DNA of 64,000 bases from positions 1 to 64,000 of the forward strand of contig DXBU01000155.1 of assembly GCA_019116385.1 (NCBI GenBank), read 5' to 3'. The notes under the pieces are model-generated. The model was not told where the DNA came from and searched no databases. It was given only the letters and a program-made list of their open reading frames with translations. The position numbers and the translations under genes are program-made. Shown one piece after another: positions 1-9,246 of the stretch. Position 1 is the stretch's first letter; every line of letters starts with the position of its first letter. Source of the DNA: Candidatus Blautia faecigallinarum. Its GTDB lineage: Bacteria > Bacillota > Clostridia > Lachnospirales > Lachnospiraceae.

Positions 1-2
1 AC

Positions 3-167
3 GGACAAAAAGCGAATGAGGAAGCGGAAGAACAGCTTCTAAGCTATATGAAATCCTACCGCCAGGATAAAGGATATTTGCTGACCTTTAATTTCAATAA
101 GACGAAGACACAAGGGATCAGAGAAATTGCAGTGGGGAAAAAGACACTGATCGAGGCAGTTGTGTAA
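3..167 (+). CDS. C-terminal fragment of AAA-ATPase-like / PD-(D/E)XK nuclease protein (5' end outside window)
   Basis: Frame-3 translation ...SYRQDKGYLLTFNFNKTKTQGIREIAVGKKTLIEAVV*, matching the typical tail of AAA-ATPase-like/DUF1703 proteins. Confidence 0.6.
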   Translation, partial: GQKANEEAEEQLLSYMKSYRQDKGYLLTFNFNKTKTQGIREIAVGKKTLIEAVV

Positions 168-203
168 GGAAAGGAAGAAGCAGTACTTATTATGCTTATT
201 AAT

Positions 204-272
204 AAAAAACAGCGTGTATCCGGTTTCCGGGGGAATGTTTTATTCCCGGAAGAGGATACACGCTGTTTTTTA
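204..272. terminator. Bidirectional intrinsic terminator
   Basis: aaaaACAGCGTGTATCC ... GGATACACGCTGTttttt; 13-bp perfect stem with A/T tracts on both sides. Confidence 0.85.
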
Positions 273-307
273 TTTAAAAGCCCTGCCTCTTAAAGGCGGC
301 AGCCTTC

Positions 308-751
308 TCAGTCGTTGATCACAACGCCCTTCTGAAGCATGATGTTTGCATAAAGCGCCTTTTCGCTGGTGGAAATGATGCAGTAAGCAGTCTTTGCTTC
401 ATCATAGAATTTAAACCGCTCAATGTTTCCTACGCAGGCAGCGCCGCGCTCGTCATACTTGGAAACGATCTCTTTGTAAGTATCCCAGATCGGTGTCTCT
501 ACATTATCCCCAGGCATAACTTCCATAAGATTTACCGGATGCTCCACATAAGTATCCAGCGGGAACAGCTTTAAAATAGCCTCCAGGATCTCTGGAACAC
601 CATGTCCGTCACACCGGATGGTGATCGCATTCTTACCCATAGACTCAACCGGGAAATTACCGTCCGCGATCACAAGACGGTCACTGTGTCCCATCTCACA
701 AAGTACCTTTAATAATTCAGGTGATAAAATTTCAGGAATCCCTTTTAACAT
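308..751 (-). CDS. fucU: RbsD/FucU-family sugar mutarotase
   Basis: MLKGIPEILSPELLKVLCEMGHSDRLVIADGNFP... typical of FucU/RbsD; the ORF track's longer start is probably wrong, ATG at 751 has an upstream RBS-like sequence. Confidence 0.85.
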   Translation of the reverse strand: MLKGIPEILSPELLKVLCEMGHSDRLVIADGNFPVESMGKNAITIRCDGHGVPEILEAILKLFPLDTYVEHPVNLMEVMPGDNVETPIWDTYKEIVSKYDERGAACVGNIERFKFYDEAKTAYCIISTSEKALYANIMLQKGVVIND

Positions 752-799
752 AGTTTTTGCTCCTTTCTTAATTAAGAAAATACCAAATCCTCCCCACAT

Positions 800-881
800 C
801 ACAGCCCCGCTTTTTTGCGTGCCCGACAGGGAGAGCGTAAGGGGACATGCGGATATCATAGCTCTGAGCCAGTTCCCTTGC
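800..881. repeat. Imperfect repeat copy 1 with internal hairpin
   Basis: 70 bp (800-869) aligned to 935-1004 with 10 differences, all transitions; hairpin arms 837-846 / 872-881. Confidence 0.85.
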
Positions 882-934
882 TCCATAGCCATAACCTTGC
901 TTTATCTGTCCTGCCCCAACTCCGTTCTCCACGG

Positions 935-1016
935 CACAGCCCCGCTTTTTTGCGTGCCCAACAGGGGGAGTGTGAGGGGGCATGCGGGCATCGCAACTCT
1001 GAGCTTGCCCCCTCAC
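935..1016. repeat. Imperfect repeat copy 2 with internal hairpin
   Basis: See copy 1; hairpin arms GTGAGGGGGCA (972-982) / TGCCCCCTCAC (1006-1016). Confidence 0.85.
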
Positions 1017-1118
1017 GGTTTTCCCATAGTTTTTCAAAACATAATTCTACCCCTTTTCCCCCAACTTTTCCAGTGATTTTTTTCTGAAAAATCATAAAAA
1101 ATTTCTTCTTTTTTATGG

Positions 1119-1169
1119 TTGACTTCTTTGCATGAATAGGGTATTATAAGGTCAAAACAGAAACGTTTC
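1119..1169 (+). promoter_or_regulatory. Sigma-A-type promoter with LacI-type operator-like palindrome
   Basis: TTGACT-17 nt-TATTAT (1119-1147) followed by GAAACGTTTC (1160-1169), upstream of an operon encoding a LacI-family regulator. Confidence 0.65.
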
Positions 1170-1217
1170 GGTTTTGCGTTTCCGTTTCCCATTCATTTCA
1201 TATAAGGAGGAAGCAAT

Positions 1218-2066
1218 ATGCCACTGGTTACATCAAAAGAAATGCTCTTAAACGCACAAAAGGGAGGTTACGCCGTAGGCGCATTTAACGCGGAAAACAT
1301 GGAAATGGTGAAGGCCATCATCCAGGCTGCGGAAGAATTAAAGGCTCCAGTCATGATCCAGACCACTCCGTCCACGATCAAATACGGAACTCTGGAAACC
1401 TATGCGGCGATCGTTGCTGCAGAAGCAGAGAAGGCGTCGGTTCCGGTATGCCTGCACCTGGATCACGGCAGCAGCTTCGAGCTTGCCATGCAGGCTTTAA
1501 AAGCAGGATACACCTCCGTGATGATCGACGGATCCAAACTGGACTTTGAAGGCAATATAGAGGTCAGCAAAAAAGTTGCGGATGTTGCCGCTGCCATGGA
1601 CATCCCCTGCGAGGCCGAGCTTGGGAAAGTCGGCGGAAAGGAAGACGACCTGGAGGCAGAGGCAGATACCAATACAGATCCCGGAGAAGCAAAAGAGTTT
1701 GTAGAGCGTACAGGTGTGACTTCCCTGGCTGTTGCCATCGGAACGGCCCACGGCTTTTATGTAGGGACCCCGGTCCTTGACAAAGAGCGTTTAAGCGAGA
1801 TCCGCAAAGTAGTGGAGATCCCGCTGGTACTCCACGGAGCTTCCGGACTTACCGACGAAGACGTGAGCGACTGCGTAAAGAGAGGGATCTGCAAGGTGAA
1901 CTTTGCCACAGAGCTTCGTGCCGCATACACCAAGGCTGTGAAAGAGCTTCTGGAAGAAAAACCGGACACTATCGATCCGAAGGCATATGGAAAAGCCGGG
2001 ATCGCAGCGGTAAAAGAGCTTGTAAAAGGCCGTATGAAGGTTTGCGGATGCGACGGAAAAGCCTGA
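1218..2066 (+). CDS. Class II (fructose/tagatose-bisphosphate-type) aldolase
   Basis: HLDHGSS, IGTAHG, LHGASG, KVNFATELR motifs of class II FBP/TBP aldolases. Confidence 0.9.
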   Translation: MPLVTSKEMLLNAQKGGYAVGAFNAENMEMVKAIIQAAEELKAPVMIQTTPSTIKYGTLETYAAIVAAEAEKASVPVCLHLDHGSSFELAMQALKAGYTSVMIDGSKLDFEGNIEVSKKVADVAAAMDIPCEAELGKVGGKEDDLEAEADTNTDPGEAKEFVERTGVTSLAVAIGTAHGFYVGTPVLDKERLSEIRKVVEIPLVLHGASGLTDEDVSDCVKRGICKVNFATELRAAYTKAVKELLEEKPDTIDPKAYGKAGIAAVKELVKGRMKVCGCDGKA

Positions 2067-2082
2067 TCACAGCAGATTTGAG

Positions 2083-3138
2083 GTGAGGCCCATGGCTGCG
2101 ACTATGAAAGACATTGCCAGGCGCACAGGGCTTGGGCTGGCGACTATTTCCTCTTATTTTAACGGAGGGAACGTCAGAGAAAAAAACAGGATAAAGATCG
2201 AGGAGGCCATTCAGGAGCTTCACTATGAAGTAAATGAAGTGGCGCGGGGGCTTAAGACAAACGCCACCAAGACCATCGGCGTTGTGATCCCGGAGCTGAA
2301 CAATATTTTCTGTTCCGAGATCATCACCGGCATGGAGGACGTTTTAAGGAGCCACGGCTATGCGACGATCATATGCGACTGCCGTACAGATAAGACCCTG
2401 GAAAAAGAGGCGGTAGATTTCCTGATGCGGAAAAGAGTGGACGGGCTCATCAATATGCCTGTAGATACCACGGGAAGTCATCTGGAGGCATTTTCACGGA
2501 CAGGGAAGCCCATTGTGACCATTGACCGAAAGATCCAGGGCATTGTCTGCGACAGTGTGCTGGTGGACAATCAGAAGGCGGCGGAGAACGCGGTAGACCT
2601 TCTGGTGGAAAGAGGACACAGGGATATCGGGATCATCGTTGGACCCGGGGACATCTATACCGCCCAGGAACGTCTGAAGGGATATTATACCGCATGTGAA
2701 AAGGCCGGGATCAAGGTAAAGGATTCCCTGGTCTATCACGGGGACTATATCATAAAAGGCGGAGTCAGCGGCATTGAAGAACTGGTAAAGAGAAACCCGG
2801 AAATGACGGCTGTATTTGTAACCAATTATGAGATGACTATGGGAACTGTGATCGGGATCAACGAGCTGGGGATCCATATGCCCCGGGAGCTTTCGGTGAT
2901 CGGCTTCGACAATCTGGAATTTGCCAGAGCCTGCAGTCCCCAGCTTACCATAGTATCCCAGCCGACAGAGGGGATTGCCAAAGAAACTGCCAGGATCATG
3001 CTTTCCCGTCTGGGTGTGGAAGGGGAAATACCGGAGACGCCGGTTACGGTAAAGCTTCAGACCCGGATCATCACAGGCAGATCGGTCTTCCCCTGTGGAG
3101 AAGCAAAAAGAAATGGAGACTGTGCGGAAGTCTCTTAA
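2083..3138 (+). CDS. LacI-family transcriptional regulator
   Basis: N-terminal HTH TMKDIARRTGLGLATISSYFNGG plus periplasmic-binding-like sensor domain; start may be 2092 or 2104. Confidence 0.9.
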   Translation: MRPMAATMKDIARRTGLGLATISSYFNGGNVREKNRIKIEEAIQELHYEVNEVARGLKTNATKTIGVVIPELNNIFCSEIITGMEDVLRSHGYATIICDCRTDKTLEKEAVDFLMRKRVDGLINMPVDTTGSHLEAFSRTGKPIVTIDRKIQGIVCDSVLVDNQKAAENAVDLLVERGHRDIGIIVGPGDIYTAQERLKGYYTACEKAGIKVKDSLVYHGDYIIKGGVSGIEELVKRNPEMTAVFVTNYEMTMGTVIGINELGIHMPRELSVIGFDNLEFARACSPQLTIVSQPTEGIAKETARIMLSRLGVEGEIPETPVTVKLQTRIITGRSVFPCGEAKRNGDCAEVS

Positions 3139-3156
3139 TGGAAACAGGAGGACGAT

Positions 3157-4668
3157 ATGGACAAGCCATATTTATTGGGGATTGATATAGGCACAAGCGC
3201 CTGTAAAGTGGCCGTTTTTGACCGGGAAGGCCAGGTGATGGCCTCTGGAAGCGGAGACTACCCGGTTTATTATCCGAAGGAAGGCTGGGCGGAGCAGGAT
3301 CCGGAAGAATGGTGGACGGCAGTGTGCGGCGCCATTCAAAAAACTCTGCATAAAGGGGGCATTTCTCCGGAGCAGATCGCCGGAGTGGGCATCGACGGAC
3401 AGAGCTGGTCGGCCATCGCCATCGATCAGGAAGGGAAGGTTCTTACCAATACGCCCATCTGGATGGATACCAGAGCCCAGTCCATCTGCGACAGGCTTAA
3501 TGAGGAGATCGGAGCGGACGAGATCTTCAAGGTATCGGGAAATTCCCTGCAGCCGTCCTACACTACGGCGAAGATCTTATGGTATAAAGAAAACCTTCCG
3601 GAAATTTATCCGAAAATTTATAAAATATTACAGTCAAACAGTTATATCGCCTTTAAGCTCACCGGCGCGGTAACCCAGGAGCTGTCCCAGGGCTACGGCC
3701 TGCACTGCTTTAACATGAGGGAAGGAAGATGGGACGGAGAAATGTGCCGGAAGCTTGGCATCCCCATGGAATTCCTTCCGGAGATCGTTTCCTGCGACAC
3801 CGTGGTAGGAACCGTCACAGAGAAGGCGGCGGCAGAGAGCGGGCTTCTGGCGGGAACACCGGTGGTGGCCGGAGGACTGGACGCGGCCTGCGGAACCCTT
3901 GGAGCAGGTGTCATCCATCCGGGAGAGACCCAGGAACAGGGAGGCCAGGCAGGCGGTATGAGTATCTGCATGGATACCTATCAGGCCGACCCGCGGCTGA
4001 TCCTGGGATTCCATGTGGTACCCGGGCAATGGCTCCTCCAGGGCGGGACCACAGGCGGAGGCGGCGTCATGCGCTGGTTTGAACGGGAATTTGCCGGTTA
4101 TGAGCGGGAAATGGAGAAGAAGACAGGACAATCCTCCCTGGATCAGTTGAACGAGATCGCCGGGGAAGTGGCGCCGGGATGCGACGGGCTGGTATTCCTT
4201 CCCTATATGGCAGGGGAACGTTCCCCTATCTGGAACCCGGACGCCAAGGGTGTGTTTTACGGCCTGGACTTTTCCAAGACGAAAGGACATATGGTACGTG
4301 CCTGTATGGAAGGCGTTGCCCTTTCTCTGCGGCACAACCTGGAAGCGGCGAAGGAAGCGGGAGCTGAGGTGGAAGTCCTGCGCGCCATGGGCGGCTCTGC
4401 CAATTCCATTCTCTGGACACAGATCAAGGCGGACATCACAGGAAAGCCGATCCTTGTACCCTCCTCGGATACAGCGACGACTCTGGGGGCTGCGATCCTT
4501 GCCGGCGTAGGCGTCGGGTTCTATAAGGATTATGAGGAGGCGGTGTCCCTCACTGTAAAAGAGACCAGACGGCACATGCCCAACGAAGAAAACAAAAAGA
4601 TCTACGATCAGGTGTATGCTACCTATTTAAAGCTCTACGAGCATTTAAAAGATATGATGAAAAAATAA
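3157..4668 (+). CDS. FGGY-family carbohydrate kinase (xylulokinase-like)
   Basis: LLGIDIGTSACKVAVFD, GQSWSAIAID, GG(L)DAACGTLGAG motifs. Confidence 0.85.
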   Translation: MDKPYLLGIDIGTSACKVAVFDREGQVMASGSGDYPVYYPKEGWAEQDPEEWWTAVCGAIQKTLHKGGISPEQIAGVGIDGQSWSAIAIDQEGKVLTNTPIWMDTRAQSICDRLNEEIGADEIFKVSGNSLQPSYTTAKILWYKENLPEIYPKIYKILQSNSYIAFKLTGAVTQELSQGYGLHCFNMREGRWDGEMCRKLGIPMEFLPEIVSCDTVVGTVTEKAAAESGLLAGTPVVAGGLDAACGTLGAGVIHPGETQEQGGQAGGMSICMDTYQADPRLILGFHVVPGQWLLQGGTTGGGGVMRWFEREFAGYEREMEKKTGQSSLDQLNEIAGEVAPGCDGLVFLPYMAGERSPIWNPDAKGVFYGLDFSKTKGHMVRACMEGVALSLRHNLEAAKEAGAEVEVLRAMGGSANSILWTQIKADITGKPILVPSSDTATTLGAAILAGVGVGFYKDYEEAVSLTVKETRRHMPNEENKKIYDQVYATYLKLYEHLKDMMKK

Positions 4669-4704
4669 AAAGATTTACAGATCCATGAAGGAGGAATCAA
4701 GATC

Positions 4705-5754
4705 ATGAAAGCAGCAGTTGTAGTGGCAAATGAAGACGTGCGTTATCAGGAAGTGGAAGAACCACAGGTTGGCCCGGGCCTGGTGAAGATAAGAGTAAAG
4801 GCATCTGGTATCTGCGGTTCTGACATCCCAAGAGTGCTCCACAACGGTGTGCATTTTTATCCCATCGTACTGGGACATGAATTTTCCGGCGACGTAGTGG
4901 AGATCGGAGAAGGCGTTACAAAGACAAAGGTGGGAGACCGGGCTACGGCTGCCCCTCTTCTTCCCTGTATGAAATGTGACGACTGCCAGAACGGAAACTT
5001 CTCCCTCTGCAAGCATTACAGCTTTATCGGTTCCAGACAGCAGGGAAGCAATGCGGACTATGTAGTCGTTCCCGAGCAGAATGTGGTCCCCTTTGATCCT
5101 TCTATCTCCTATGAACAGGGCGCGATGTTCGAGCCTTCTACGGTAGCGATCCACGGGCTTTTCCAGAATGATTACCAGGGAGGCCAGTATGTTGCTATCC
5201 TCGGAGGCGGTACCATCGGTATGTTCACGATGCAGTGGGCGAAGATCTTCGGCTCCAAAAAAGTGGTCGTATTTGATATCAGCGATGAAAGACTGACTCT
5301 CGCCAAACGTCTCGGAGCGGACGAAGTGGTCAATACCACAAAAGAAAATTACATGGAAGAAGCCATGGCCATCACCAATAAGAAGGGTTATGGATATGTA
5401 TTTGAGACCGCAGGACAGCCGGCTACCATGCATATGGCTTTTGAGCTGGCGGCGAATAAATCCCATGTGTGCTTTATCGGTACGCCCCATGTAGATCTGA
5501 GCTTTACTCCGGCCCAGTGGGAGAATATGAACCGCAAGGAATTTAAGCTGACCGGCTCCTGGATGTCCTACAGCTCTCCCTTCCCGGGAAAAGAATGGGA
5601 TCTTACCGCACACTATTTTGCAACAGGCCAGTTGAAGTTCGATCCGGGATTTATTTATAAAAAGGTACCCATGAGCCAGGCTCAGGAGGCATTCCAGCTC
5701 TTTAAGACACCGGGGCTCGTTCAGGGAAAGATCCTTCTGATGAATGAAGAATAA
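4705..5754 (+). CDS. Zinc-dependent alcohol dehydrogenase, galactitol-1-phosphate 5-dehydrogenase-like
   Basis: GICGSDIPRV, GHEFSGDVVEIG, CMKCDDCQNGNFSLC zinc-site cysteines, GGGTIG Rossmann motif. Confidence 0.85.
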   Translation: MKAAVVVANEDVRYQEVEEPQVGPGLVKIRVKASGICGSDIPRVLHNGVHFYPIVLGHEFSGDVVEIGEGVTKTKVGDRATAAPLLPCMKCDDCQNGNFSLCKHYSFIGSRQQGSNADYVVVPEQNVVPFDPSISYEQGAMFEPSTVAIHGLFQNDYQGGQYVAILGGGTIGMFTMQWAKIFGSKKVVVFDISDERLTLAKRLGADEVVNTTKENYMEEAMAITNKKGYGYVFETAGQPATMHMAFELAANKSHVCFIGTPHVDLSFTPAQWENMNRKEFKLTGSWMSYSSPFPGKEWDLTAHYFATGQLKFDPGFIYKKVPMSQAQEAFQLFKTPGLVQGKILLMNEE

Positions 5755-5768
5755 GGAGCGTTGGGAAT

Positions 5769-6701
5769 ATGATACTGACAGTAACCGCCAATGCGGCCAT
5801 AGATAAACGGTATGTGGTGGAAGGCTTTGGCGTAGGAAACGTGAACCGGGTAAAAAGCTGTGTGGCCAATGCCGGCGGAAAGGGGATCAATGTTTCCAGA
5901 GTGGCTTCCATTGCCGGGGAAAAGGTAACGGCCACAGGATTTCTGGGCGGCCATGCCGGAAAGTTCATCAGCGAACACGTACAGGAATACGGGATCAAGA
6001 GCGAATTTGTGTGGTGCAACGGGGAAAGCAGGACCTGCATCAATATCTGGGATGAAAAAGAAAAAAAACAGACAGAATTTCTGGAACCGGGCTTTTCCGT
6101 GACAGAAGAAGACTGTAATGCCCTTCTGGAAAAATTCAGCCTGCTTTTGAAGGAATGCAGAGTAGTGACTATCTCAGGAAGCGCGCCGAAAGGGACAGGA
6201 TCCGGCCTGTACCGGAAAATGATCGAGAAGGCCAGGGAGGAAGGGAAGCCTGTGATCCTGGATACCAGCGGCACGCTTCTGGAGGACTGCCTTCTGGCAC
6301 GGCCTACCATGATCAAACCCAATATCGACGAGATCCGCGCTCTTACCAAGCGGCCCATGAATACCCGGGAGAGCATGCTCAGAGCGGCTCAGGACCTTCA
6401 CGACGACGGCATCGAGATCGTAGCGATCTCCCTTGGAGGAGACGGTTCTCTTGTATCCTGCCAGGAAGGCGTTTTCGATGTGAAGGTTCCGAAGATCGAT
6501 GCGGTCAATACCGTAGGATGCGGAGATTCCATGATCGCGGGATTTGCCGTAGGGATGTCCAGAGGCCTTTCTATGGAAGAGACCATACGGCTGGCAAGCG
6601 CAGTTTCCGCCGCCAACGCCATGCGTCTGGAAACAGGATTTATCGTCAAGGAGGATATGGAGAGGCTTCTTCCCCAGATCCGCATAAAGAAAATAAAATA
6701 A
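5769..6701 (+). CDS. PfkB-family hexose(-phosphate) kinase (1-phosphofructokinase / tagatose-6-P kinase type)
   Basis: MILTVTANAAIDKRY, NAGGKGINVSRV, NTVGCGDSMIAGFAVG. Confidence 0.88.
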   Translation: MILTVTANAAIDKRYVVEGFGVGNVNRVKSCVANAGGKGINVSRVASIAGEKVTATGFLGGHAGKFISEHVQEYGIKSEFVWCNGESRTCINIWDEKEKKQTEFLEPGFSVTEEDCNALLEKFSLLLKECRVVTISGSAPKGTGSGLYRKMIEKAREEGKPVILDTSGTLLEDCLLARPTMIKPNIDEIRALTKRPMNTRESMLRAAQDLHDDGIEIVAISLGGDGSLVSCQEGVFDVKVPKIDAVNTVGCGDSMIAGFAVGMSRGLSMEETIRLASAVSAANAMRLETGFIVKEDMERLLPQIRIKKIK

Positions 6702-6761
6702 CATTGTGATTCACTGGGAATCCAGTAAAGAAGTATAAAAATATACAGGAGGAAAAGAACT

Positions 6762-7772
6762 ATGACATTTATTGATCCAGCAAGTGTTCCTCAGAGGACA
6801 CTGTTCACAGGAGCAAAGATGCCGGCGGTTGGAATGGGAACCTTTGGAAGCGACCATGCAGACCCGGATGCGGTTTCCGCATCGGTGGCAGGCGCGATCC
6901 GTGTGGGCTACCGCTCCTTTGACTGTGCGGCGTGCTACGGCAACGAGGACCAGATCGGAAAGGTATTTGAGGATGCCTTCAAAGAAGGCGTGGTGAAGAG
7001 AGAAGAACTGTTCATCGCCTCAAAAGTGTGGAACGACATGCACGGAGACGGGGACGTGCTCCTTGCCTGCGCAAAGACCTTAAAGGATTTAAAGCTTGAC
7101 TATCTGGATATGTACTATGTACATTGGCCATTCCCCAACTATCATGCACCGGGATGCGACGTGGATTCCAGAAATCCGGATTCCAAGCCTTTCTCTGTGG
7201 AGAGATTTATGAGGACCTGGAGACAGATGGAGCGCCTGGTGGATATGGGCCTGACCAAGCATATCGGTATGTCCAATATGACCATTCCGAAGCTTGAGGC
7301 AGTGCTCCCTCTGTGCAGGATCCAGCCGGCAGCCATTGAGATGGAGCTGCACCCATGCTTCCAGCAGCAGGAACTGTTTGATTACTGCAACGCACACAAT
7401 ATCCAAGTGGTAGGTTTCTGCCCCATCGGTTCTCCGGAACGTCCGGAAAGAGACAAGACACCGGAAGATATCGCGGACATCCAGCTTCCTGAGATGAAAC
7501 AGATCGCAGAGGCACACGGCGTGCATCCGGCAGTGATCTGCATCAAGTGGGCAGTACAGAGAGGACAGACCCCGATCCCCTTCTCACTGAAAGAGAAGAA
7601 CTATACCATGAACCTGAAGTGCGTGACAGAGGATCCTCTTACAGACGAGGAGATGGCGGTCATCAAATCTCTGGAGAGAAACAACCGTCTGATCAAGGGA
7701 CAGGTATTCCTGTGGCCGGGCGCCAATGACTGGCATGACCTCTGGGATGAGGACGGCGTTATTGTAAAATAA
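6762..7772 (+). CDS. Aldo/keto reductase
   Basis: FDCAACYGNEDQIGKVFED, LDYLDMYYVHWP, IGMSNM motifs. Confidence 0.9.
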   Translation: MTFIDPASVPQRTLFTGAKMPAVGMGTFGSDHADPDAVSASVAGAIRVGYRSFDCAACYGNEDQIGKVFEDAFKEGVVKREELFIASKVWNDMHGDGDVLLACAKTLKDLKLDYLDMYYVHWPFPNYHAPGCDVDSRNPDSKPFSVERFMRTWRQMERLVDMGLTKHIGMSNMTIPKLEAVLPLCRIQPAAIEMELHPCFQQQELFDYCNAHNIQVVGFCPIGSPERPERDKTPEDIADIQLPEMKQIAEAHGVHPAVICIKWAVQRGQTPIPFSLKEKNYTMNLKCVTEDPLTDEEMAVIKSLERNNRLIKGQVFLWPGANDWHDLWDEDGVIVK

Positions 7773-7786
7773 GATGCCAGGGTCAA

Positions 7787-7892
7787 AAGGTCTAAGCCCA
7801 CATGAGCTTGCTCATAAGTGGGTGAAAGACCTTGGGGCCCGCCCCGATATGAGCATAAAAGCGGGATGCATATCCCACTTTTATGCTCATAT
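7787..7892. repeat. Two adjacent long hairpins downstream of the aldo/keto reductase (possible terminator/REP-like)
   Basis: Hairpin 1 AAGGTCT..CCCAC..TGAGCttGCTCA..GTGGG..AGACCTT (7787-7833); hairpin 2 ATATGAGCATAAAAGcGGGAT..ATCCCaCTTTTATGCTCATAT (7847-7892). Confidence 0.8.
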
Positions 7893-7910
7893 TGGTTCTT
7901 ACCGGAAACA

Positions 7911-8270
7911 TCACTTCTGCCCGTGCACTTTTTGCCTTTGCTTCGTCAGATTAAAATATTCATGGGAAATGAACCCATGGTCCGCCAATGCCTGAAACAC
8001 CTTCTCCTGCTGAGGTGTCATGTCCATACCCACAGAAGAATTATAATCCGTGAGTACGCAGCCGGTTTTTTCGATCAGCCAGAATAAGGGAGAATCGTTT
8101 TCCGGCACCATCTTAAAAATTTCGTCTTTCGTATAAGGAAGCAGCTCCACCAGAGCGTTAAGATGTCCTCCTCCCTGGATCAGACGGTAGTCCCCATCCG
8201 GCAGGATGATCCCGTCGCTGAAGTTGCTGTCCTTTTTTCTTTCGTTTAAAAGTTCCTCTGTTATTTTCAT
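7911..8270 (-). CDS. Hypothetical protein (119 aa)
   Basis: Intact ORF MKITEELLNERKKDSNFSDGIILPDGDYRL..., RBS-like sequence upstream; no family recognised. Confidence 0.6.
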   Translation of the reverse strand: MKITEELLNERKKDSNFSDGIILPDGDYRLIQGGGHLNALVELLPYTKDEIFKMVPENDSPLFWLIEKTGCVLTDYNSSVGMDMTPQQEKVFQALADHGFISHEYFNLTKQRQKVHGQK

Positions 8271-8344
8271 TTCCTATCTCCCCTGATCTGCCGCAGTATT
8301 TTCGCGGCTTTTTTCAAAAATACAACAGTTTTTGAATATATGTT

Positions 8345-8380
8345 AAGCCCGCAAGCAGAATCCTCTGCCTGCGGACTTTC
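8345..8380 (-). terminator. Hairpin 3' of the Rpn-like gene (terminator-like)
   Basis: GCCCGCAaGCAGAatccTCTGCcTGCGG stem-loop immediately beyond the stop of the minus-strand gene. Confidence 0.45.
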
Positions 8381-8383
8381 TTC

Positions 8384-9208
8384 TTATAGAAGCTGGTACT
8401 CTTTCATTAATTTTTCTCTATACGCTTTATCCTTTGCCGCCCGTCTGATATCTTCTGTGCGCCCGGCATCCAAAAGCTTTTCTGTCAATTCTGCCATTTT
8501 TTCAATACCTTGGGCTCTGCCTTTTTCCATTCCTTCCTCCAAAAGCATCTGGCCGATCCTGGTCATGGAAATCACCTCCTTGATCTCTTCCAGTTCTTTT
8601 TTCTCCAAAAATTTGTCTGCCAATGCGTACAGCATGGCCATCGATTTCTGCGAAGTTGCACTGCTGCTGTTTTTAGCCAAAAGAATCGCTTCTCTTATTG
8701 TATCCTTTCGTTCTGCTTTCCGGCTCATCAACGGGGTAAGAGATAATCCGGCAAAGTCCTCTTCTGTAAAAGGCTCTCCTGCAGTTCTCTTTCTATTTAA
8801 CTCTCGAAAAATTTCCTCTGCATCCTGTACCTTTAAATAAATCGGTTTTACCTGATATCGATACAAACCGCAGTCCAATTCTGTTTTCGTTTTCCGTATT
8901 CCTCCAGAATAGATTACATATGTGACAACGATCTTTCCTGTTTTATGGGAATACACCGCTTCATATGCGTGGAAACGCCGCAGATCCTCTTCCTTTCCAT
9001 CGGTAGTCTGAAATTCAATATGTACATAAATTCCGTTTTTGGTAAGAAAGGTAAAATCCATATACATAGAATGGATCGTCAGTTCCACAAGTTCGGTCGG
9101 CCCCAATTCAACAAACTCATAATCAATTCCAAGGGTCTTTAAAATATGGTCGCGAAAATAGTCGAAGCCCATCTTCATAATTGCGTCTTCGTGTTTTGTA
9201 TTCGCCAT
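8384..9208 (-). CDS. Rpn-family / PD-(D/E)XK nuclease transposase-like protein
   Basis: ...YMDFTFLTKNGIYVHIEFQTTDGKEEDLRRFHAYEA..., ...TRIGQMLLEEGMEKGRAQGIEK.. typical of Rpn-like proteins; start MANTKHED preferred, upstream in-frame ATG at 9250 possible. Confidence 0.7.
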   Translation of the reverse strand: MANTKHEDAIMKMGFDYFRDHILKTLGIDYEFVELGPTELVELTIHSMYMDFTFLTKNGIYVHIEFQTTDGKEEDLRRFHAYEAVYSHKTGKIVVTYVIYSGGIRKTKTELDCGLYRYQVKPIYLKVQDAEEIFRELNRKRTAGEPFTEEDFAGLSLTPLMSRKAERKDTIREAILLAKNSSSATSQKSMAMLYALADKFLEKKELEEIKEVISMTRIGQMLLEEGMEKGRAQGIEKMAELTEKLLDAGRTEDIRRAAKDKAYREKLMKEYQLL

Positions 9209-9246
9209 GAGGCATCTCCTTTTCTTCTTTGTCTGGTATCCTTGTC

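Noticed and set aside
800-1016. Diversity-generating-retroelement or CRISPR interpretation of the two repeats
   Set aside because: Differences are transitions at both purines and pyrimidines, not adenine-specific; only two copies, no reverse transcriptase, no spacers or cas genes in the window.
618-1095. ORFs overlapping the repeats (e.g. 618..1076, 768..1037, 815..1087, 856..1095)
   Set aside because: Products are translations of the repeat hairpins with no RBS; the overlapping fucU and intergenic regulatory signals explain the region better.
3634-4575. 313-aa minus-strand ORF
   Set aside because: Antisense shadow of the FGGY kinase; no motifs.
4675-5613. 312-aa minus-strand ORF
   Set aside because: Antisense shadow of the zinc-dependent dehydrogenase.
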